This document shows, one piece after another, positions 16,092 through 21,551 of a DNA stretch of 21,551 nucleotides. Under the pieces are notes generated by a model. That model searched no databases. It was given only the letters and a program-made list of their open reading frames with translations, and was not told the origin of the DNA. Origin of the DNA: Clostridia bacterium (GTDB taxonomy: Bacteria > Bacillota > Clostridia > TANB77 > CAG-508); NCBI GenBank assembly GCA_900754285.1, contig CAAECB010000035.1, positions 1-21,551 on the forward strand, given 5' to 3'. A program made the translations under genes and the position numbers. Within the stretch, counting starts at the first letter, position 1. Every line of letters starts with the position of its first letter.

Positions 16092-16312
16092 AATTAGATA
16101 TTGTAAAACCAAAATATGAAGAAAAACTTGTATTAATGGAAACAAATAATATTAAGAAAAAGAAATTTGGATTTATGATACAAGAGAAAGAAAAAGATAT
16201 TGGACAAATATTATCTATTGTTGTTTTACATGGATTTGACAATATAGATATATTTGATGACAATACAAAATTAAATTTGTTTGATATGAGTAATAATATA
16301 GTATATGAATAA
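16085..16312 (+). CDS. Small hypothetical protein (75 aa)
   Basis: A Lys/Asp/Ile-rich protein without a signal or membrane segment (KKKKFGFMIQEKEKDIGQILSIVVLHGFDNIDIFDD). It probably forms a small beta-rich domain. It overlaps the previous gene by 7 bases and the BACON gene by 8, so the three are expressed together. It could be a tail chaperone or accessory, but nothing in the sequence shows this. Confidence 0.6.
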   Translation: MLELDIVKPKYEEKLVLMETNNIKKKKFGFMIQEKEKDIGQILSIVVLHGFDNIDIFDDNTKLNLFDMSNNIVYE

Positions 16313-19280
16313 ATATTCTTATTTAAAAATACCACTTGATTATGTTTGTATTTATAACAAACTTGCATATTGTTTATATGCTTATGGTATAGATATAATT
16401 AAAGATTGCTCTGCTTCTTGTAAAACAAATAATAAAACTATTATTGAACTTTGGAATTTGTTTCAATTAGCTGTTGTTTGTTTTGAAAAGAATGAAATTG
16501 ATAAAGCTGATTATTTTATTGATTATATAAAATCCAATCTTGATAAAATATATAATTCTATTAAAATACCTAATTATAAAGGAGCAAATAATTATTATAT
16601 TGATGAAGAAGGCAATAAACATACTTGTATAGTTTGTAATGGTTGGATATATGAAACTCCAAATCTTGTTACAACTTATGAATTTGTAATATCTGGTGGA
16701 ACAACTATTGAAGATAATGGTAAAGGACAAACAATAAATATTCAAATAACATCTACAAAAACTATATCAGATGGAAATGATGTTCAAACAGAAGATGTAC
16801 CATTTGATATAAGATATAATAATGTAGATGATGCTAATTGGATAGTATATAATTATAATGATAAAACTTTAACCATTAAACCTAATTCTTCTGAACCTAG
16901 AACAGGTAATATTTATTTTGAACAAAATGAAAGTAATAAACGAATAGATATTACTATTAATCAAGCTAAAGATGCTACTGAATATGAATATTATTTTGAA
17001 TATGAACCTGATTCTTTTGTTTTTGAAAAAGAAGGTGGAGAAATTCAATTTAATGTTACAAAAAGTAGTAAAAGAGAATTAGCAGAAGGCTTGCCCGTAG
17101 GAGAAGAAATACCTGTTGAATGGAACGCAAAGATTGATGGATATGGATTTAGTTATAATACATTTACAAATAAAGTTGTAGCTGAAGCTAATGATTATAA
17201 AGCACGTACAGGTAAACTTATTATTAATCGACCTGAATTGGGTACATCAAAAGATATTGAAATATCTATTACACAAAAAGCTGGCGAACTAAATATTATA
17301 TATAGTTTACAAGCAATTGCTAATACTAATATTGTTCCTGCTTTAAACGGTAAAGTAATAATAACGGTTTTATCTACAAAACAAGGTTATTATGGTAGTG
17401 AACCTATTGGTGACCCTGAACAAGTGCCATTTACTATTACTTCTGCTAGAGGATTTTTAAGCGGTGTTAATGAAAACGGTGCTGTTTGGAATATGACAGA
17501 AAATATATCTGAAACAACACGAGAAGATACATTAATTGTTACACAAAATAATGCTGAGGGTAAAGAAGTAAGAATTAAAATTATCCAACAACCAGCTGTA
17601 GTTGATTATATTTATGCTTTTAACACTGATGCAGATACTATACGTATAGAAGCCACTGGGGGTAATAAAACATTAAATGTTATATCAACGAAACAGAAAA
17701 CTGTTAACGGAAAGCCTTACGGTGATGCTATTCAAATTAATTATAATTCTTCAATTACAGAAGGGTTTTCTATTAATAAAAATGTTGTAAATACTACAGA
17801 AAACCAAAATGAAGAAGAAAAACGAGGAACTGCAACATTTGTACAAGATGAAAGTAAAAAACAATTTACTGTAACTATTATACAAAATGCTGCTACTGAG
17901 TCTTATGTATATACATTTTCAGTAGCAGAAGGAACTAATAAAGTTAGTTTTCCATATAGTGCCAGTCAAAAAACATTTAATATAACATCTGAAAAACAGA
18001 AATTATTAAACGGTAGTCCTTCAGGCGGTAAAGTACAAGTTGGTTTTAAAACTATTATACAAGGTGATGGTTATAGTGTTGGAGCAACAACAGAAAAAAC
18101 AACAGAAATTAAAGTTAGTGAAAATAAAACAACTAATATAAGAATTGGTAGCGTAAGGTTTATTCAAAATGAAAGTAATAAAGAATTACCTATTAGTTTA
18201 GAACAAGCTGCTGGAACATCTGAATGGAGATATAGTCTTGAAGTAACTGAAAGTAAGATAAATGTTCCTAATTATGAAAGCAGTGGAATTAGAAGAAATT
18301 TTACAATACAAAGCTATAGAAAATTATATATAAATGATGTTTATCAAGACCAACAAGCTAATGTGCCTTATAATGTTTCATCTAATCAATCATGGTGTCA
18401 AGTAAATAATAATTCTACACAAATATCTGTTGATGAAAATTTAAGTTACATGCGAACAGCTATTGTTACAATTACACAAACAGAAACAAATAATAATAAA
18501 AATATTGATATTAATCAAGAAGGTTCTAGTACAAAATATGAACAAAAAATAACTGCTCCTGATTTTTATTTTCAATACGGTGAAAGTGTAAAAGTAGAAA
18601 CTGCTGTTGCTGAATCATATCATTTAATAAATGGGCATATAATTCAAAATAAATCTGAACATAAAATAATAGGAATTACAAGAAATGATTCAAATGGATA
18701 TTATACTTTTGCTTATGATAAACTTAATATAACATGTACTATTACTAGATTCACAGAATCATTTAAGTCTAGCTATAGAATGAAAACTTCAATTGGTAAT
18801 GCAGATGGTCATGTTCTGTATAGTAATCCGTCAGTTCTTGTTAATAATATAAATATAAAAGAAATATCACTTTCTGATATTTATCTTCTTATTAAAGAAA
18901 ATTATATTACAACTTATCAAAAACTTATAACCCTTATAATTAATAATAATAAAGCAATAAAAGAAAAGCCTGATAATGTTGTTAATAAACAAATTATTGA
19001 TTGTTGGAATTTATTTCAATCCGCTGTTGCTGCTTATAATTTAGGATTTGAAAAAGATGCTGATTTCTTTATAAGTTTTATAAATTGTAATATAGATAAT
19101 ATAATTAATAAATATGGAGAAATATATAATGAAACTTTCTATTTCGAACACCCTGATATGATTGGAATAAGAGGAACAGAAATAACAATAGATGATATTG
19201 ATTTTTATGTTAATGATGAAGATGGTAATATTTATCAAAAAGTAAATAAAGATGAAACCGATAATAAGAAAATTAGGTAA
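16305..19280 (+). CDS. Large BACON-repeat tail or host-contact protein (991 aa)
   Basis: Six BACON-like beta-sandwich repeats of about 100 residues follow each other at about 122-224, 227-328, 331-433, 435-532, 534-638 and 640-742. Most start with a Tyr/Phe strand (YIYAFNT, YVYTFSV, WRYSLEV), have a Gly-Pro-Gly loop, and end with a strand like TFVQDESKKQFTVTIIQ. BACON domains are known in Bacteroidota glycan enzymes and in crAss-like tail proteins, where carbohydrate or mucin binding is proposed. A different domain follows at about 743-850. The array is bracketed by two related helical segments (about 18-88 and 868-938). No signal peptide is visible, which fits a virion protein. One loop (GLPVGE, 262-267) is encoded across an inverted copy of the GC-rich motif. 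It overlaps the next gene by 29 bases. Confidence 0.85.
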   Translation: MNKYSYLKIPLDYVCIYNKLAYCLYAYGIDIIKDCSASCKTNNKTIIELWNLFQLAVVCFEKNEIDKADYFIDYIKSNLDKIYNSIKIPNYKGANNYYIDEEGNKHTCIVCNGWIYETPNLVTTYEFVISGGTTIEDNGKGQTINIQITSTKTISDGNDVQTEDVPFDIRYNNVDDANWIVYNYNDKTLTIKPNSSEPRTGNIYFEQNESNKRIDITINQAKDATEYEYYFEYEPDSFVFEKEGGEIQFNVTKSSKRELAEGLPVGEEIPVEWNAKIDGYGFSYNTFTNKVVAEANDYKARTGKLIINRPELGTSKDIEISITQKAGELNIIYSLQAIANTNIVPALNGKVIITVLSTKQGYYGSEPIGDPEQVPFTITSARGFLSGVNENGAVWNMTENISETTREDTLIVTQNNAEGKEVRIKIIQQPAVVDYIYAFNTDADTIRIEATGGNKTLNVISTKQKTVNGKPYGDAIQINYNSSITEGFSINKNVVNTTENQNEEEKRGTATFVQDESKKQFTVTIIQNAATESYVYTFSVAEGTNKVSFPYSASQKTFNITSEKQKLLNGSPSGGKVQVGFKTIIQGDGYSVGATTEKTTEIKVSENKTTNIRIGSVRFIQNESNKELPISLEQAAGTSEWRYSLEVTESKINVPNYESSGIRRNFTIQSYRKLYINDVYQDQQANVPYNVSSNQSWCQVNNNSTQISVDENLSYMRTAIVTITQTETNNNKNIDINQEGSSTKYEQKITAPDFYFQYGESVKVETAVAESYHLINGHIIQNKSEHKIIGITRNDSNGYYTFAYDKLNITCTITRFTESFKSSYRMKTSIGNADGHVLYSNPSVLVNNINIKEISLSDIYLLIKENYITTYQKLITLIINNNKAIKEKPDNVVNKQIIDCWNLFQSAVAAYNLGFEKDADFFISFINCNIDNIINKYGEIYNETFYFEHPDMIGIRGTEITIDDIDFYVNDEDGNIYQKVNKDETDNKKIR
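17089..17100 (-). repeat. Dispersed GC-rich motif, copy 6 (inverted, core only)
   Basis: The reverse strand reads CTACGGGCAAGC. The flanks match the consensus poorly. It is the only inverted copy in the window. The + strand reads it as Gly-Leu-Pro-Val in a loop of the second BACON repeat. Confidence 0.75.
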
Positions 19281-20649
19281 AGTTAGTATAACTCCAAAAG
19301 GAGATTACGATGTTAGTCGAGATTATAATATTCTTGATGCTATTAATGATAATGGTAAAACTTTTATCGCTAGAAAAAATGTTCCAAAAGGAACTCCTAC
19401 TAATAATAAAGAATATTGGATGGAAATAGCTAGTGGTAAAAATGCTACAATACAAAATGTAACAGCAAGTGTTGATAATCATATAGGAACGCCAGAATGT
19501 ATTATAACATTAGAAGGTGATGAATTTAATAGAATTATAAATTTAGAATTTAAAAATTTAAAAGGAGATACTGGTGCTAGTATAAATATTATTTCTAATC
19601 TTAACAATGAAAGTGAATTACCTGCTGATGGTAGATATGGAGATAGTTATTTAATTGATGGCAATTTATATTTATATGTTGGAGAAAATGGCAATGTCGC
19701 TAGTAATCCAAAATGGCAAAATAGTGGTAGAATTAAATTTAGTTATGAAGATTTTACCCCAGAACAAATAGAAGATTTAAAACAACCTGCTTATGATGCT
19801 GCCAATGAAATAAAAACAGATTATAATGATAATGTAAAACCAAGTATAACAGAAGCCATTAATAATGCTAATCAAGCTACTCAAAATACAACTAATGCTA
19901 TAGAAGAAGCTAACACTCAATCAGATTATGCTAAAGAACAAGGAGATTATGCTAAAGAACAAGCCGATAGAATTTCTAATTTAGACCTTTCTTTATATAG
20001 AGTTGTTATTAATTTACCTAATATACCTAACATGTCTGATGATGATAAAAATAAAATATATCTTAAAGTATCAGCAAAACAAGGAGAAAGTAATAAATAT
20101 GATGAATTTGTAGTAGTTGATGATGCATGGGAATTGTTAGGACAATATGAAGCTGCTATTGATTTAACTGAATATGTTGGTAAGACTGAATTAAGTAATG
20201 AAATAGCTACATTACCTAAACTTGATAATATCTCTAAATTTGTTTGCATTAATGAAAATGGAAAAGTTGCAGGAATAATGACAAAAGAGCAGGTTGCATC
20301 AGTAATGTCAAGTATTTTAGGAACTGTTTTATTTCATTTTGAAATAAACTTTAGTAGTACTCAGTATGGTGGTGGTGAAATTAATGATAGATATACATAT
20401 AAATCACCAGGAATAGAATTTTCTATATCAGATTATACCGTAAACGGATTTAAAGTAAATCATAATATTGGTTCTAAGAAATACGCTATTACTATTGCTA
20501 AATCATCAAATGCATTTAATGGTCTAGAAGGAAAACCTGAAGCTGACATATATTATGCTGAAAATACTGAAACTTCATTTTATATTATATCTGGGGCAGG
20601 TAATAATCCAGCAAATGTTATTATATCTGTAACTGGAATTAAACAATAA
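19252..20649 (+). CDS. Tail fibre-like protein (465 aa)
   Basis: The N-terminus (about 10-58, KGDYDVSRDYNILDAINDNGKTFIARKN...NKEYWMEI) matches the small carbohydrate-binding-like repeat common at the start of Bacteroidota and Firmicute phage tail fibres (Y..gD.V...g..Y.A....G..P....YW). A collagen-like trace follows (LKGDTGASIN, 102-111). A strand-rich segment with YGDSYLIDGNLYLYVG comes next. A helical, Ala/Asn/Gln-rich stalk at about 180-245 has a repeated DYAKEQ. The C-terminus is beta-rich and probably the tip (ADIYYAENTETSFYIISGAGNNPANVIISVTGIKQ). It likely forms a trimeric fibre or receptor-binding protein next to the BACON protein. Confidence 0.75.
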   Translation: MKPIIRKLGKVSITPKGDYDVSRDYNILDAINDNGKTFIARKNVPKGTPTNNKEYWMEIASGKNATIQNVTASVDNHIGTPECIITLEGDEFNRIINLEFKNLKGDTGASINIISNLNNESELPADGRYGDSYLIDGNLYLYVGENGNVASNPKWQNSGRIKFSYEDFTPEQIEDLKQPAYDAANEIKTDYNDNVKPSITEAINNANQATQNTTNAIEEANTQSDYAKEQGDYAKEQADRISNLDLSLYRVVINLPNIPNMSDDDKNKIYLKVSAKQGESNKYDEFVVVDDAWELLGQYEAAIDLTEYVGKTELSNEIATLPKLDNISKFVCINENGKVAGIMTKEQVASVMSSILGTVLFHFEINFSSTQYGGGEINDRYTYKSPGIEFSISDYTVNGFKVNHNIGSKKYAITIAKSSNAFNGLEGKPEADIYYAENTETSFYIISGAGNNPANVIISVTGIKQ

Positions 20650-20709
20650 TTTATTAATAAATTAATAATAATATACTTAATATTGATAATAACTTTAATA
20701 TTTTTTTTT
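20648..20709 (+). terminator. Possible AT-only terminator region after the fibre gene
   Basis: A perfect 16-base palindrome (AATTTATTAATAAATT, 20648-20663) covers the fibre stop codon. A short AATATT/AATATT pair near 20680-20702 is followed by nine T residues at 20701-20709. With no GC in the stems this is a weak terminator candidate. Confidence 0.3.
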
Positions 20710-20710
20710 C

Positions 20711-20883
20711 ATGAAAAAGATATATTATAATAGTCTTTATAATTACTTGTTAAACAAGATTGAATATTAACTATTAATAGTTATTGTAAATCTAATAATA
20801 AATATATTGCAACTAAATCTGATGTAGGCTATTATGCATTGGATGTTATAGATGATGAAATAGTAAAAGTTATTTTTAAATAA
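20711..20883 (+). pseudogene. Frameshifted small gene (about 57 aa if repaired)
   Basis: An ATG at 20711 opens MKKIYYNSLYNYLLNKIEY and stops at TAA 20768-20770. A second frame (open from 20764, stop TAA 20881-20883) reads TINSYCKSNNKYIATKSDVGYY and ends VIDDEIVKVIFK, which looks like real protein. Joining them needs a single frame change near 20758-20770. It may be a decayed gene, a sequencing indel or, less likely, programmed frameshifting; no clear slippery heptamer is seen. I do not recognise the product. Confidence 0.45.
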
Positions 20884-20906
20884 TTAATCTTTAAACAATT
20901 ACAATT

Positions 20907-21140
20907 ATGATTACAAGAAATCATTTACTTTATGCAATTATAGCGATAGCTGTAGCTGCATTGTTTGGTATTACATTAAGTATGACAATAGAATGTATGA
21001 TACCTGTTAGTTTTGTTGCTATTTGTTGTGCTGCTTATGAAGGTATACACAATAATAAAACTTATTGGAAATCAATAGTAGATGGTGCTGTTCCAGCTAT
21101 TCTTGGTGGTTTATTAATTTGGTTGTGTTTTGCTTTATGA
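20907..21140 (+). CDS. Small membrane protein, holin-like (77 aa)
   Basis: Three hydrophobic segments can be seen: about 8-27 (YAIIAIAVAALFGITLSMTI), 31-44 (MIPVSFVAICCAAY) and 58-76 (VDGAVPAILGGLLIWLCFA). They are separated by short polar turns, with a charged loop HNNKTYWKS between the last two. Size and topology fit a small phage holin or a holin partner, which would let the muramidase reach the cell wall. It has 1-3 bases of TGA/ATG overlap with the next membrane gene (ATGA at 21137-21140). The pair is separated from the other lysis genes by about 16 kb. Confidence 0.6.
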   Translation: MITRNHLLYAIIAIAVAALFGITLSMTIECMIPVSFVAICCAAYEGIHNNKTYWKSIVDGAVPAILGGLLIWLCFAL

Positions 21141-21469
21141 TAGAAAAGATAATAGACTTGATAATAAACAACTTTGATTTTTCTTTTATGCTTGCTATTA
21201 ATGGACTTACTTATTTTATCATTAAGATTATTGATGATATGAATGGTAAAAAGAAAGTTCCAACTTGGCAAAAAAGATTAGTATTAGTTGTTTGTATTGG
21301 TATAATTACTACTGTTTATATCAAAATAGGATATGGTGATATGAAGATGTTATTAAATAGTGCTATACTTGCTCCTGTATTTTGGAAGTGGTTAGCTGCT
21401 CCTATTTGTGATAAATTAGGTATTAATTATAGAAAAGTTGATGAAGTTATTAATGATAAAAGTGAATAA
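21137..21469 (+). CDS. Putative holin (110 aa)
   Basis: The ATG at 21137 overlaps the previous stop (ATGA). The frame is open further upstream, but that part lies inside the previous gene. The protein has membrane-type segments at about 14-32 (FSFMLAINGLTYFIIKIID), 45-63 (RLVLVVCIGIITTVYIKIG) and 70-86 (MLLNSAILAPVFWKWLAA). A basic loop (MNGKKKVPTWQKR) lies between the first two. The hydrophilic C-terminus (DKLGINYRKVDEVINDKSE) is usual for phage holins. With the 77-residue gene it forms a coupled membrane pair, possibly a holin and antiholin. Confidence 0.6.
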   Translation: MIEKIIDLIINNFDFSFMLAINGLTYFIIKIIDDMNGKKKVPTWQKRLVLVVCIGIITTVYIKIGYGDMKMLLNSAILAPVFWKWLAAPICDKLGINYRKVDEVINDKSE

Positions 21470-21478
21470 GTAAAAGTG

Positions 21479-21530
21479 TAATGATAAGTCATGTATTCCT
21501 CTACGGGCAAGCTACAATGACTTATCATTA
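21479..21530 (+). promoter_or_regulatory. Perfect 14-bp hairpin displaying the GC-rich motif in its loop
   Basis: TAATGATAAGTCAT (21479-21492) and its exact complement ATGACTTATCATTA (21517-21530) enclose a 24-base loop. The loop is almost entirely the GC-rich motif. There is no T run right after the stem, so it is not a standard terminator. Confidence 0.8.
21494..21514 (+). repeat. Dispersed GC-rich motif, copy 7 (intergenic, in hairpin loop)
   Basis: TATTCCTCTACGGGCAAG followed by CTA. The left side has the CCTC variant shared with copy 5. It lies after the last gene of the window. Confidence 0.9.
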
Positions 21531-21551
21531 TATTAGTATTAATCAATTAAA

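Noticed and set aside
861..21514. The repeated GC-rich motif as a CRISPR array.
   Set aside because: Copies are 1.4 to 5.8 kb apart, lie mostly inside genes, and include one inverted copy. There is no regular spacer structure.

Overview
This window is part of an AT-rich tailed double-stranded DNA bacteriophage genome. It carries the late (virion and lysis) gene block, and every supported gene reads left to right on the + strand. The host is most likely in the Bacteroidota. The evidence is a large tail protein with six BACON-like repeats, almost no Shine-Dalgarno-like sequences before starts, a promoter-like TAnnTTTG box before the capsid genes, and the gene order large terminase - portal - acidic scaffold-like protein - capsid. 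The order and protein sizes resemble crAss-like and related gut phages, but I cannot assign a family without searches. Genes stop mostly at TAA, with some TGA and TAG, so I see no sign of stop-codon reassignment.

Layout. Bases 1-81 are low-complexity AT. Bases 82-2009 hold four small genes of unknown or tentative function. A PD-(D/E)XK (RecB/Cas4-like) nuclease follows at 2021-3022. Bases 3022-4895 form a lysis-like cassette: a membrane protein with a muramidase-tail-like C-terminus, two small unknown genes, a GH108 muramidase and two spanin-like membrane proteins. The large terminase (4904-7162) and portal (7251-9629) come next. A 311-base gap (9630-9940) contains a strong terminator, a GC-richer island and a promoter-like element. 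Downstream lie the scaffold-like gene, the putative major capsid protein, and three putative head/tail structural genes up to 15384. A second long hairpin (15421-15470) separates these from a membrane-anchored protein, a small protein, the 991-residue BACON protein and a 465-residue fibre-like protein. The window ends with a broken small gene, two holin-like membrane genes and a hairpin.

The terminase and portal form the packaging motor, which fills a shell made by the capsid protein on the acidic scaffold-like protein. The next structural genes probably build the connector and tail. The BACON and fibre proteins probably contact the host surface. The muramidase, spanin-like and holin-like proteins release progeny. 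The lysis functions are split between the two ends of the window.

The most striking feature is a dispersed GC-rich motif (consensus CATTCCCTACGGGCAAGCTA). Seven copies share the core CTACGGGCAAG in an otherwise AT-rich sequence. They occur between genes, inside genes in all three reading frames, once in reverse orientation, and once in the loop of a perfect 14-bp hairpin. A second notable point is that the GH108 muramidase lacks its usual C-terminal tail, while a matching tail is fused to a membrane anchor in a separate gene just upstream.
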